Assembly: GCF_049650445.1 (NCBI RefSeq)
Contig: NZ_JBASAD010000035.1
Location: 1-64,000 of the forward strand
DNA length: 64,000 nucleotides
Direction: 5' to 3'
From: Castellaniella sp049650445
Lineage (GTDB): Bacteria > Pseudomonadota > Gammaproteobacteria > Burkholderiales > Burkholderiaceae_B
Below the pieces are notes generated by a model that searched no databases, had not been told where the DNA came from, and saw nothing but the letters and a program-made list of their open reading frames with translations. Of this stretch, positions 42,305 to 51,300 are shown piece after piece. The position numbers were made by a program, and so were the translations under genes. Numbering within the stretch: the first letter of the stretch is position 1; every line of letters begins with the position of its first letter.

Positions 42305-43387
42305 ATGCATACAGTCCAGGTCGAGACGCCCGGCGGGCACTACCCCATTCACATCGGCGCAGGCAGGCTGGACGCCGTCGCGGACAGCATCCCGGCCGAC
42401 GCCACGGCGATCGCCGTCGTCACCAACACCTCGGTGGGTGCCCTGTACGGCGATCGGCTGCGCGCGGCCCTGGAGATCACCGGCAAGCCGCTGCAGATCA
42501 TCGAACTGCCCGACGGCGAACAATACAAGACCTGGGAATCCCTGGACCGCATCTTCGATGCGCTGCTGGCGGCAGCCCTGGATCGTAAGGCCGTGCTGGT
42601 GGCTCTGGGCGGCGGGGTGGTGGGTGACATCTGCGGCTTCGCGGCCTCGTGCTACATGCGCGGCATCCGCTTCGTCCAGGTGCCGACGACGCTGCTGGCC
42701 CAGGTGGATTCGTCCGTGGGCGGCAAGACGGCCATCAACCATCCGCGCGGCAAGAACATGATCGGGGCGTTCTACCAGCCCCTGGCCGTGGAAATCGATC
42801 CGGGCGTCCTGGCGACGCTGCCGGCCCGGGAAATCTCCGCCGGCCTGGCCGAGATCGTCAAGTACGGCATGATTGCCGATCCCGAATTCTTCGACTGGTG
42901 CGAGGCCCACGTCGATGCGCTGCGCGCGCTCGACGAGCAGGCCATCCGGCACGCCGTGCGCCGTTCCTGCGAACTCAAGGCCTGGGTCGTGTCCCAGGAC
43001 GAACGCGAATCCGGCCTGCGCGCCATCCTCAACTTCGGTCACACTTTCGGCCACGCCATCGAATCCGGCCTGGGCTACGGCCAGTGGCTGCATGGCGAGG
43101 CCGTGGGCTGCGGCATGGTCATGGCGGCGGAACTGTCCGCCCGGGTCTGCGGACTGGATGCCGGGGCCGTGGACCGTATCCGGGCGCTGGTGGCGGCCAT
43201 CGGCTGCCCGGTCGAGCCGCCTGGTCTGGGCACCGACCGCTGGCTGGAACTGATGCGGGTGGACAAGAAAAACGAAGGTCGACAGATCCGCTACGTGCTG
43301 CTGCCGGCCTTGGGGCGGGCCGAGGTCCGGGCGGTGGCCGACGATCAGGTGCGGCCGCTGCTGCCGGACGCAGCACGGTCCGTTTGA
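42305..43387 (+). CDS. aroB: 3-dehydroquinate synthase
   Basis: Second step of the shikimate pathway, NAD- and Zn-dependent, 360 residues. GGGVVGDICGF, VPTTLLAQVDSSVGGKTAIN and HTFGHAIE carry the NAD-, substrate- and zinc-binding residues. It forms an operon with aroK, as usual. Confidence 0.97.
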   Translation: MHTVQVETPGGHYPIHIGAGRLDAVADSIPADATAIAVVTNTSVGALYGDRLRAALEITGKPLQIIELPDGEQYKTWESLDRIFDALLAAALDRKAVLVALGGGVVGDICGFAASCYMRGIRFVQVPTTLLAQVDSSVGGKTAINHPRGKNMIGAFYQPLAVEIDPGVLATLPAREISAGLAEIVKYGMIADPEFFDWCEAHVDALRALDEQAIRHAVRRSCELKAWVVSQDERESGLRAILNFGHTFGHAIESGLGYGQWLHGEAVGCGMVMAAELSARVCGLDAGAVDRIRALVAAIGCPVEPPGLGTDRWLELMRVDKKNEGRQIRYVLLPALGRAEVRAVADDQVRPLLPDAARSV

Positions 43388-43441
43388 CGCGCGTCTGCCG
43401 AGCCCACAGGCGCGCCTATTGACCCAGGGAGGCATCGAGAC

Positions 43442-44578
43442 ATGACCCACCGGACTGATCCCGCCCCCTACGCCTGCCGCCCGGAGGCTTCCCGGGGGCG
43501 CCGCCATCCCGAGCCGCCGCCGGCCGGTCGTACCGACTTCCAGCGCGATCGTGACCGCATCATCCATTGCTCGGCCTTTCGCCGGCTGGAATACAAGACC
43601 CAGGTCTTTCTCAACCACGAAGGCGATCTGTTCCGCACCCGCCTGACGCACAGCATCGAGGTCGCGCAGATTGCGCGCACGCTGGCGCGCAATCTGCGCG
43701 TGAACGAGGACTTGACCGAAGCCATCGCCCTGGCCCACGACCTGGGCCATACGCCCTTTGGCCACGCGGGCCAGGACGAACTCAACGCCTGCCTGCGCGA
43801 ACTGGCACCCGAGGCCGGGGGCTTCGAGCACAATCTCCAGAGCCTGCGGGTGGTCGACGAGCTCGAAGAACGCTACGCGGCCTTCAATGGCCTGAACCTG
43901 TGCTTCGAGACCCGCGAGGGCGTCCTCAAGCATTGCTCTCGCGCCCATGCGCGGCGGCTGGGCGAGATCGGCGTGCGCTTCCTGGACGGCACCCAACCGT
44001 CTCTGGAGGCCCAACTGACCAATCTGGCCGACGAGATCGCCTACAACAACCACGATGTGGACGATGGCCTGCGCTCGGGCCTGATCACGGTGCCGCAACT
44101 GTTGCACCTGGACATCTTCGCTGCGCATCACGAGCAGGTGCTGCGCCATTATCCGGACGCCGACCCCAAGCGGCTGGTGTCCGAGGTCATTCGCGCCATG
44201 ATCAACACGCTGGTGCAGGATCTGACGCGCACCACGGCGGACCGCATCGCCAATCTGCGGCCGCAGTCAGCGGACGAGGTCCGGGCCGGTCCGCCGCTGG
44301 CGGCCTTCTCCGAGGACATGCGTGCCCAGGCTGACGCCCTGAAGCAGTTCCTGCTGAAGAACCTGTACCGGCATTTCCAGGTCATGCGCATGACCCGCAA
44401 GGCCCGCAGCATCGTGCGGGAACTGTTCATCGCCTTCCAGGACGATCCCCGGCTGCTGGCCGGCGAATACCGGCGTGACGACCCGGTGGCCCAGGCGCGT
44501 GCGATTGCCGACTACATCGCCGGCATGACGGACCGGTATGCGATCCGTGAGCACAGGGCTATCTACAGGATGGACTGA
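43442..44578 (+). CDS. dgt: dNTP triphosphohydrolase (dGTPase-like)
   Basis: An HD-domain enzyme that removes triphosphate from deoxynucleotides, 378 residues. The metal motif is seen as RLTHSIEVAQ near residue 63 and HDLGHTPFGHAG near 100. The length fits the shorter dGTPase-like class rather than E. coli Dgt (505). It follows aroB by 54 bp and runs straight into the CoA-transferase gene. The aroK-aroB-dgt order is common in betaproteobacteria. Confidence 0.94.
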   Translation: MTHRTDPAPYACRPEASRGRRHPEPPPAGRTDFQRDRDRIIHCSAFRRLEYKTQVFLNHEGDLFRTRLTHSIEVAQIARTLARNLRVNEDLTEAIALAHDLGHTPFGHAGQDELNACLRELAPEAGGFEHNLQSLRVVDELEERYAAFNGLNLCFETREGVLKHCSRAHARRLGEIGVRFLDGTQPSLEAQLTNLADEIAYNNHDVDDGLRSGLITVPQLLHLDIFAAHHEQVLRHYPDADPKRLVSEVIRAMINTLVQDLTRTTADRIANLRPQSADEVRAGPPLAAFSEDMRAQADALKQFLLKNLYRHFQVMRMTRKARSIVRELFIAFQDDPRLLAGEYRRDDPVAQARAIADYIAGMTDRYAIREHRAIYRMD

Positions 44579-44581
44579 GTG

Positions 44582-45946
44582 ATGTTGCGGCAGATACTGA
44601 CCGCACTCGGTTCGGATGTGTCGCCCGACAGGCTGCAAGTCCACGGTCGGGCGAGTCTGGCTGCGCGCTATCCGGTCAGTGACCTGGCCTGTGCCAGTCT
44701 CGGTGCGGCCGCGCTGATGCTGGCGCAGTGGGTCCGGTCAGCCACGCCGCCCGCTGTCGAAATCGACCGGGCGCTGGCCTCGTGGTGGTTCGGCTTCAGC
44801 CTCCGGCCGCTGGGCTGGGAACGGCCGGCCGTGCGCGACGCCGTCACGGGCGACTACGCGACGCGGGATGGATGGATACGCTTGCATGCCAATGCGGCGG
44901 CCCATCGCCGTGCCATTCTGGCGGTACTTGAACTGCCGGCCGATGCGGCGCGCGACGTGGTGGCCCGGCGGGTCCGGGGCTGGTCCGCCGAGGCGCTGGA
45001 AGAAGCCATCGTGCAAGGCGGAGCCTGCGCGGCCGCACTGCGCGCGCCCGCCGCCTGGCGCGATCATCTCCAAGGGCGCGCTGTGGCGGCGGAGCCGCTC
45101 GTCCACCGCCTGGCCGGCCTGGCCGGGGTGCCGGATGCCGGGTGGCTGGACGATCCGGATCCCGGGCGGCCGCTGGCAGACATCCGCGTGTTGGACCTGA
45201 CCCGCGTGCTGGCCGGGCCTGCGGCAACGCGCTTCCTGGCTGCCTATGGCGCTCAGGTGCTGCGCCTGGATCCGGCGGATTGGGACGAGCCGGGAATGGT
45301 GCCTGAGGTCACCGTGGGCAAGCGCTGCGCCTTCCTGGATCTGCGCCGTCCCGAAGGGCGAAACCGGTTCCGGCAACTGCTGGCCCGGGCTGACGTGCTG
45401 GTTCATGGTTACCGGCCCGGCGCGCTGGATGCGCTGGGGCTGGACGCCGGGACCCGCCAGCTCATCCGGCCCGGCCTGGTGGACGTCTGTCTGGATGCCT
45501 GGGGCTGGACCGGCCCCTGGCGGGGGCGCCGGGGGTTCGACAGCCTGGTCCAGATGAGCGCAGGCATCGCTTGGGCGGGTGAGGGCACAGCGCCCGATCC
45601 CTTGCCGGTCCAGGCGCTGGACCAGTCGGCAGGCTATCTGATGGCGGCCTGCGCGCTGCGTGGCCTGACCCTGCGCCGCGAAACCGGGCTGGGTGGCGGC
45701 TGGCGCGTGTCGCTGGCCCGGATGGCGCGGTTGTTGCAGGATGCCGCCGATTCCTTTCCTGCGGCTTCGCCGGACACCGCTTCCGTTCTGGGGTCAGCGC
45801 CCGACACGGCCTATGATCCGGCGGTCGAGCCGACCGCCTGGGGACCCGCGCAAAGACTGCGGGCGCCCTGCCATGTGGCGGGCGCCCGCTGGGGCTGGGA
45901 TCTGCCGGCGAACGACTTGCGCAGCGGCCCGCCGGACTGGGTGTGA
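44582..45946 (+). CDS. Family III CoA-transferase (CaiB/BaiF type)
   Basis: A 454-residue member of the formyl-CoA/carnitine CoA-transferase family. The CaiB/BaiF core starts about residue 190 (LADIRVLDLTRVLAGPAATRFLAAYGAQV). A likely catalytic Asp is in ALDQSAGYLMA, where the family has it. The first 190 residues are an extra domain with a similar but weaker pattern. ATG at 44582 lies 3 bases after the dgt stop (GTG at 44579 is possible), so it is translationally coupled to dgt. Substrates cannot be told. Confidence 0.85.
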   Translation: MLRQILTALGSDVSPDRLQVHGRASLAARYPVSDLACASLGAAALMLAQWVRSATPPAVEIDRALASWWFGFSLRPLGWERPAVRDAVTGDYATRDGWIRLHANAAAHRRAILAVLELPADAARDVVARRVRGWSAEALEEAIVQGGACAAALRAPAAWRDHLQGRAVAAEPLVHRLAGLAGVPDAGWLDDPDPGRPLADIRVLDLTRVLAGPAATRFLAAYGAQVLRLDPADWDEPGMVPEVTVGKRCAFLDLRRPEGRNRFRQLLARADVLVHGYRPGALDALGLDAGTRQLIRPGLVDVCLDAWGWTGPWRGRRGFDSLVQMSAGIAWAGEGTAPDPLPVQALDQSAGYLMAACALRGLTLRRETGLGGGWRVSLARMARLLQDAADSFPAASPDTASVLGSAPDTAYDPAVEPTAWGPAQRLRAPCHVAGARWGWDLPANDLRSGPPDWV

Positions 45947-45988
45947 CCGGGTGCCGGAGCGCCTGGTCATGATGCCGGGGCCAGGGGG

Positions 45989-47542
45989 TCAGTCGTCGGA
46001 GGCGACGAGTTCGGCGCCGACGGCCTTGCCCTGTGCGCGCCGCCGGGCGTGACGCCGGCGCATCAGGGGCGGGATGACGACGATGCATAGCGAGACGATC
46101 CACAGGCCCAGGGCGATCGGGCTATCCCACAGGATGTGCAGTTCACCGTTGGTGATCGACAGCGCGCGGCGCAGGTTCTGTTCCATCATGTCGCCCAGCA
46201 CGACCCCCAGCACCATCGGCGCCATGGGCACGCCGCCCTTGCGCAGCAGGTAGCCGATCAGGCCCAGGAACGCGGCCATGGTCAGGTCGAAGGTGCCGGC
46301 GTTGATCGCGTACACCCCGATGTAGCTGATGCACAGGATGCCGGGCACCAGCAGCCAGTTCGGCAGCGACAGCACTTTCGAGAAGACCCGCACCATGGGG
46401 ATGTTCATCAGGAACAGCAGCACGTTGGCGATGAACAGCGAGGCGACCAGGCCCCAGACCAGTTCCGGCTTGGTGTCGAACAGCACCGGGCCGGGCGTGA
46501 TGTTGTAGAGCGTCAGCGCGCCCATCATCACGGCGGTGGTCCCGGAGCCTGGCACACCCAGGGTCAGCATGGGCACGAAAGAACCCACGGCCGATGCAGT
46601 GGAGGCGGCTTCCGGCGCTGTCACGCCGCGCAGGTCGCCTTCACCGAAACAGGCGTCGGGGTCGCGGCCTTCCTGGTAGCGCTTTTCGTTGGAGTAGGCC
46701 ACGGCGGAAGCCACGCTGGCGCCCGCGCCCGGCAGCACGCCGATGAAAAAGCCCAGGATGGAGCTGCGCAGCACGGTCCATTTGGTGAACAGCAGTTCCT
46801 GCAGGTTGAACAGCTTGCGCTCGTTGGGCGGGACTTCGGGGGATTCTCCGCGTACGGAAGATTCCAGCAGTTCCAGCAATTCGGCGATGGCGAACAGCGC
46901 GATCACCACGACCACGAAATCGATGCCGTCGAACAGGTGGACGGAGTCGAAAGTGTAGCGGTAGACCCCGGAATTGGCGTCCACGCCCACCGTGGCGATC
47001 GCCAGACCCAGCATGGCCGACAACGTGCCCTTGACCGGCTGGTTGCCCAGCAGGCTGGTCAGGCAGCAGAAGGCGAAGACGATCAGCACGAAGTATTCGG
47101 CGGGGCCGAAGGCCAGAGCCCAGCGGGCCAGCAAGGGGGCCAGCAGGATCACGCCGAGGGTGGAGATCATCGCGCCGCAGAAGGCCGACCAGCCCGACAG
47201 CGACAGGGCCACGTTGGACAGGCCCTTGCGCGCCAGCGGATAGCCGTCCAGTGTGGTCATGATGGCGCTGGCCTCGCCCGGCACGTTGATCAGGATGGCG
47301 CTGATGCGCCCGCCGTATTCGGCGCCCACGTACACGGCCGCCAACAGGATCAGCGCGGTTTCCGGGGGCAGGTTGAGGGCGTAGGCGATGGGGATGAGCA
47401 TGGCCACCCCGTTGATCGGCCCCAGGCCCGGCAGCACGCCGACCAGGGTGCCCAGGAAGGCGCCCAGAGCAGCGACCAGCAGGTTCATCCAGGAAAAGGC
47501 GACATCGAAACCGATGCTCAGGTGGTCGAGAATCTGGCTCAT
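45989..47542 (-). CDS. tctA: Tripartite tricarboxylate transporter, large permease
   Basis: The 517-residue large membrane subunit of a TTT system, about 11-12 helices. The family stretch GTLVGVLPGLGPINGVAMLIP lies near residue 35, and the repeat of that motif is GVLPGAGASVASAVAYSNEKR near 270. It overlaps tctB by 4 bases (ATGA). Substrate is probably citrate or another carboxylate. Confidence 0.95.
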   Translation of the reverse strand: MSQILDHLSIGFDVAFSWMNLLVAALGAFLGTLVGVLPGLGPINGVAMLIPIAYALNLPPETALILLAAVYVGAEYGGRISAILINVPGEASAIMTTLDGYPLARKGLSNVALSLSGWSAFCGAMISTLGVILLAPLLARWALAFGPAEYFVLIVFAFCCLTSLLGNQPVKGTLSAMLGLAIATVGVDANSGVYRYTFDSVHLFDGIDFVVVVIALFAIAELLELLESSVRGESPEVPPNERKLFNLQELLFTKWTVLRSSILGFFIGVLPGAGASVASAVAYSNEKRYQEGRDPDACFGEGDLRGVTAPEAASTASAVGSFVPMLTLGVPGSGTTAVMMGALTLYNITPGPVLFDTKPELVWGLVASLFIANVLLFLMNIPMVRVFSKVLSLPNWLLVPGILCISYIGVYAINAGTFDLTMAAFLGLIGYLLRKGGVPMAPMVLGVVLGDMMEQNLRRALSITNGELHILWDSPIALGLWIVSLCIVVIPPLMRRRHARRRAQGKAVGAELVASDD

Positions 47543-47976
47543 GACAGGAACTCCAGGAGACCCAGGGGCAGCACGACGTCCAGCAGCCGGTCGAACAGCA
47601 GGAAGAACAGCACGCTCATCACGACACCGCCCACGATCATCTTGCCCCAGGCGCCGCCGAACAGGCGGCCGATGAGCACGGTGACGAGGGCCGTGGCGAC
47701 GATGAAACCCAGTGTTTCAAAGAGCATGGCGTAGCCGAAGATGTAAACCACCATCAACAGCAGGCGCGGCCAGTCGATCGATTCGCCCGCGCGGCGCGCG
47801 CGCCAGTGCTTGAGCATCAGCCAGGCGCCGCACAGGGCGATGATCAGGGCAATCAGCAGCGGAAAGGCCCGCGGGCCCACCGGTTCGTAGGAAAAGGGGG
47901 CCTGCAGGTCGTGGCCGAACCACGCCATCAGGCCGGCAAAGATCAGGGCGCAGAAGCCCAGGGTGCGATCACTCAT
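47539..47976 (-). CDS. tctB: Tripartite tricarboxylate transporter, small permease
   Basis: The 145-residue four-helix subunit of the TTT system. Four hydrophobic segments are visible, with the DUF1468/TctB-type stretch GPRAFPLLIALIIALCGAWLM near residue 35. It lies 20 bases after tctC and overlaps tctA. Confidence 0.92.
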   Translation of the reverse strand: MSDRTLGFCALIFAGLMAWFGHDLQAPFSYEPVGPRAFPLLIALIIALCGAWLMLKHWRARRAGESIDWPRLLLMVVYIFGYAMLFETLGFIVATALVTVLIGRLFGGAWGKMIVGGVVMSVLFFLLFDRLLDVVLPLGLLEFLS

Positions 47977-47996
47977 GGCGGAGTCCGGGGCTTGGC

Positions 47997-48977
47997 TTAT
48001 TGACGGATCAGGCCGAATTCACTGGCCAGCTTGGTATAGTCGGCGACGCGTTCCTTGATGTACTTGTCCAGTTCGGCGCCCGACTTGTTGAAGGGGAACA
48101 GGCCCTGCTTGTCGCGGATGGCGGCAAAGGACGCGTCGGCCTGGGTCTTGTCGAAGGCGTCCACCCACCATTGGTAGTCGGCGTCGGAGACCTTCGGGCC
48201 GACGTAGAAGCCGCGAATGATGGGCCACTGGATGTCGAAGCCTTCTTCCTGGGCGGTGGGCACGGAGGCCAGCTTGCCGGGCAGGCGCTGGTCGTTGAAC
48301 ACGGCCAGGACGCGGATCGGAGCACCGCCTTCGAGCATGGTGAAAGCTTCGGCCGCGTCGCCCATATAAGCCTGGATGTGGCCGCCGCGCAGGGCGGTGA
48401 TCGCATCGCCGCCGCCCTCGAAGGCCACGAAGCGCATCTTGCGGTAGTCCACGCCCGCCGCGCGCGCCGTCAGGGCCGCCTTCATCCAGTCCTGGCTGCC
48501 GACGGTGCCGCCGGCGCCCAGCACGATCTTGCTCGGGTCCTGCTTGAACGCCGCCATCAGATCCTTCAGGGTCTTGTACGGGGAGTCGTCGCGCACCACG
48601 GCCACGCCGTAGTCGGAGCCTACGGCGGCCAGCCAACGCACGTCGTCCACGTTGTATCGGCCGAACTTCTTTTGGGCCAGGTTCAGCAGGGAGCCGCCGG
48701 AGAAGGCCACGATGGCATTGGGGTCGGCCGGTTTCTGGGCGATCACGTGGTTATAGGCCACGGCGCCGATCCCGCCGGGCATGTAGACGATGCGCATCGG
48801 GTCGGACAGGGCACCGGAGGCCTTCAGGCCTTCCTGGGCCAGACGGCAGGTCAGGTCGAAACCACCGCCGGGGTTGGCCGGCGCGATGCATTCGGGTTTG
48901 TTCGGGGCCGCCTGGGCTGACAGGCCCAGAGCAAGCAGGGCGCCGCCCAGCAGCAGCGACAGGGAACGGGATTTCAT
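47997..48977 (-). CDS. tctC: Tripartite tricarboxylate transporter receptor (Bug family)
   Basis: A 326-residue periplasmic receptor with a signal peptide (MKSRSLSLLLGGALLALGLSAQA). The Bug/TctC opening is CIAPANPGGGFDLTCRLAQ. GAGGTVGSQDW and the C-terminal domain are typical. GAGGAGAC precedes the ATG. Receptor for the tctBA permease downstream. Confidence 0.94.
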   Translation of the reverse strand: MKSRSLSLLLGGALLALGLSAQAAPNKPECIAPANPGGGFDLTCRLAQEGLKASGALSDPMRIVYMPGGIGAVAYNHVIAQKPADPNAIVAFSGGSLLNLAQKKFGRYNVDDVRWLAAVGSDYGVAVVRDDSPYKTLKDLMAAFKQDPSKIVLGAGGTVGSQDWMKAALTARAAGVDYRKMRFVAFEGGGDAITALRGGHIQAYMGDAAEAFTMLEGGAPIRVLAVFNDQRLPGKLASVPTAQEEGFDIQWPIIRGFYVGPKVSDADYQWWVDAFDKTQADASFAAIRDKQGLFPFNKSGAELDKYIKERVADYTKLASEFGLIRQ

Positions 48978-49068
48978 GGCAGGTCTCCTCGGACAGTGGG
49001 GAGCACGCCGACGGCATGCCGGGCGCGCGTTGGCGACACATTAGGCCTGCCAAGCTTTCTGCCGGCTT

Positions 49069-50499
49069 TCAAAAAGACGATTTCGCGGGAAAACCCTCAT
49101 CAGCGGGGAAAACGAGCGAGACCTGAACGCCGGGGTGGGCGGGCTCGATGTGCAGGACGCCGCCGTGCCGTTGCATGATGGTGTGGACGATGGCCAGACC
49201 CAGGCCTGCGCCGTGGCTGCGCTTGCCGGCCTGCCCTCGGCGAAAACGCCGACCCGCCTTGTGGATGTCGGCTTCGGTCATGCCCGGGCCGGTGTCGCGC
49301 ACGCGCAGGGCGATGCCGTCGGGCGTGCGTTCGATGCGCAGCGTGATGGCGCCGCCCTCGGGCGTGTACTTGATGGCGTTGTCCATCAGATTGACGAGTG
49401 CCTCGCGCAGCAGCCATTCGATTCCGATCACCGTGACGCCGAGCTCACCGCCCTCCAGGGCGATGGTCTGCCGTTTTTGGCGCGCCAGGCTGTAGAGCTG
49501 GCGGATGACGTCCTGGGTCAGGGGCGTGAGCGCGACGGTCTGTGGTGGACCGTCGCGGGTGTCGGTGTCCCGGGCGCGGGCGAGCGCCAGCATCTGCTCG
49601 GCGGTGCGCTGCGCCTGATCCAGGCCGCCGCGCATGGCCAGCAGAGCGGCGCGTGCCTCGGCGGGATCGGATTCGCGCAAGGCGTAGTCCAGCTGGGTGT
49701 GCAGAACCGCCAGCGGCGTGCGCAATTGGTGCGAGGCGTCGTCCAGGAACTGGCGCTGTCGGCGCGCCTGGCGGGCGTGTCGGGCGACGTGCTGGTTGAC
49801 GGCGTCCACCAGCGGCCGGACTTCACGGGGGAGCTCCGGCGCGGAGATCGGGCTGAGATCGTCGGGCGTCCGGTCTTTCAGCTTGCGATACAGGCGTGTC
49901 AGCGGCCGCAGGCCGATCAGCACGCCGACGACGATCAGGCCGGTGGAGGCCAGGACCTCGATCAGGTCGCGCACGATATTGCGGATCATCAGGTTGCGGA
50001 TGACCTGGTCCCTGCCGCTCCGGTCCTCGCCCACCATGACGATGACCCGGCCGTTCTGTTGTCCGTAGAGCGGCGGCGTCATGGGGCGGGCCAGGGCGGC
50101 GATGCGGATCGAGGTGCCCAGGTAGTCATGGTCGTAGAACACCGGGGCGTCCGAGGGCAGGCGCGCATCGGGCAGCGGCAGATCCTGGTTGCCGATGTCG
50201 GCCAGGCCGTCCTCGGTCAGGATGCGGTAATACACCGAGTCGTTGGCGGTCAGCTCGAAGAACTCGAGCATCAGGTAGGGCAGTTCCACGGCCAGGCCGC
50301 CGCTGTTGGTGGCAATGTTGTGATCGATGGCGCGCAGGGCGCCCGCCAGGGACCGGTCATAGGCCAGGTCGACCTGTTGATGCAGTTGGCTGCTGGAAAA
50401 CCACAGGGCCAGGCTCAGGACTGCGATCTGCGCCGGCACCAGGATCCACAGCAGCAGGGACCGGAGGCTGCCGGGCCGGCGTTCAGCCGGGCGCGTCAT
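49069..50499 (-). CDS. tctE: Sensor histidine kinase (TctE type)
   Basis: A 476-residue inner-membrane kinase. The first transmembrane helix (RSLLLWILVPAQIAVLSLALW) and second (LIEVLASTGLIVVGVLIGL) enclose a periplasmic sensor of about 150 residues. The phosphorylated histidine is in DDASHQLRTPLAVL; N-box NAIKYTPEGG and G-box DTGPGM are intact. It overlaps the regulator gene by 17 bases and lies upstream of tctC on the same strand, so it probably controls tctCBA. Confidence 0.9.
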   Translation of the reverse strand: MTRPAERRPGSLRSLLLWILVPAQIAVLSLALWFSSSQLHQQVDLAYDRSLAGALRAIDHNIATNSGGLAVELPYLMLEFFELTANDSVYYRILTEDGLADIGNQDLPLPDARLPSDAPVFYDHDYLGTSIRIAALARPMTPPLYGQQNGRVIVMVGEDRSGRDQVIRNLMIRNIVRDLIEVLASTGLIVVGVLIGLRPLTRLYRKLKDRTPDDLSPISAPELPREVRPLVDAVNQHVARHARQARRQRQFLDDASHQLRTPLAVLHTQLDYALRESDPAEARAALLAMRGGLDQAQRTAEQMLALARARDTDTRDGPPQTVALTPLTQDVIRQLYSLARQKRQTIALEGGELGVTVIGIEWLLREALVNLMDNAIKYTPEGGAITLRIERTPDGIALRVRDTGPGMTEADIHKAGRRFRRGQAGKRSHGAGLGLAIVHTIMQRHGGVLHIEPAHPGVQVSLVFPADEGFPAKSSF

Positions 50500-51166
50500 G
50501 CGTCAGTTCCAGGCAATAGCCCATGCCGCGCAGTGTGACGATTTGCACGTCGGTGCCGGTCAGCTTCTTGCGCAGTCGATGCACCAGAACCTCGATGGCC
50601 TCCAGGTTGATGGCCGTATCGTCCGGGCTGATACGTTCCAGGATTTGCTGCTTGGTGACGGGTTCGCCCGCCTTTTGCATCAGGACCTTGAGTGCCGCGT
50701 ACTCCCGGGGCGACAGGCTCAGCGCCTGGTCTTCGTGCAGGAAGCGTTGGCTGCCGATGTCCAGCACCAGATCGCCCAGGATCCAGCGTGGATGTTCGCG
50801 GCCCCGGCTGCGTCGAATCAGGGCGTTGAGCCGGGCTTCGAGTTCCTCGATGGCGAAGGGTTTGTGCATGAAGTCGTCTGCCCCTTCGTGCAGCGTGCCG
50901 ATGCGCTCGGACAGAGAATCGCGCGCGGTCAGCACCAGTACCGGGCAGCGGTCGTCGCGGCCACGCAGGCGGCGCAGGAATTCGTGGCCGTCCATCCCCG
51001 GCAGGCCCAGGTCGAGGATGATGGCGTCGAATTCTTCGATCGCCAGACGGCGCTCGGCCAGTTCGGCGTCGTCGGCCCAGTCGACCATGAACCCGCCGTG
51101 GCGGGCCAGGCCGCGGGCCAGCCACGAAGCCAGCTCGGATTCATCTTCGATCAGCAGGATGCGCAT
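50483..51166 (-). CDS. tctD: OmpR-family response regulator (TctD type)
   Basis: A 227-residue regulator with a receiver domain (Asp7/Asp8 pocket by IEDE, phospho-acceptor Asp52, Lys near 102 in HKPFAIEE) and a winged-helix DNA-binding domain (LSPREYAALKVLM, HRLRKKL). ATG at 51166 gives the normal MRILLIEDE start; nearby upstream ATGs are unlikely. Partner of the overlapping kinase. Confidence 0.92.
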   Translation of the reverse strand: MRILLIEDESELASWLARGLARHGGFMVDWADDAELAERRLAIEEFDAIILDLGLPGMDGHEFLRRLRGRDDRCPVLVLTARDSLSERIGTLHEGADDFMHKPFAIEELEARLNALIRRSRGREHPRWILGDLVLDIGSQRFLHEDQALSLSPREYAALKVLMQKAGEPVTKQQILERISPDDTAINLEAIEVLVHRLRKKLTGTDVQIVTLRGMGYCLELTHDAPG

Positions 51167-51300
51167 GCAGATCATCATAGAGTCGGACGTGCGGGTTTGC
51201 ACGGCGCGGACGGCAAGCGGCTGTTTCCCCCAGTAGCGCGAAATGTAATCAAATGAGAAACTGCTGGAATGGGGTGGTGTCTGGGTGCCGGAGGTCCGGG

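Noticed and set aside
41552..44149. Minus-strand open frame extending mrcA upstream by about 866 codons across aroK, aroB and dgt
   Set aside because: It is antisense to three well-recognised genes, and GC-rich third positions leave the opposite frame free of stops. PBP1A's normal start with membrane anchor is at 41551.
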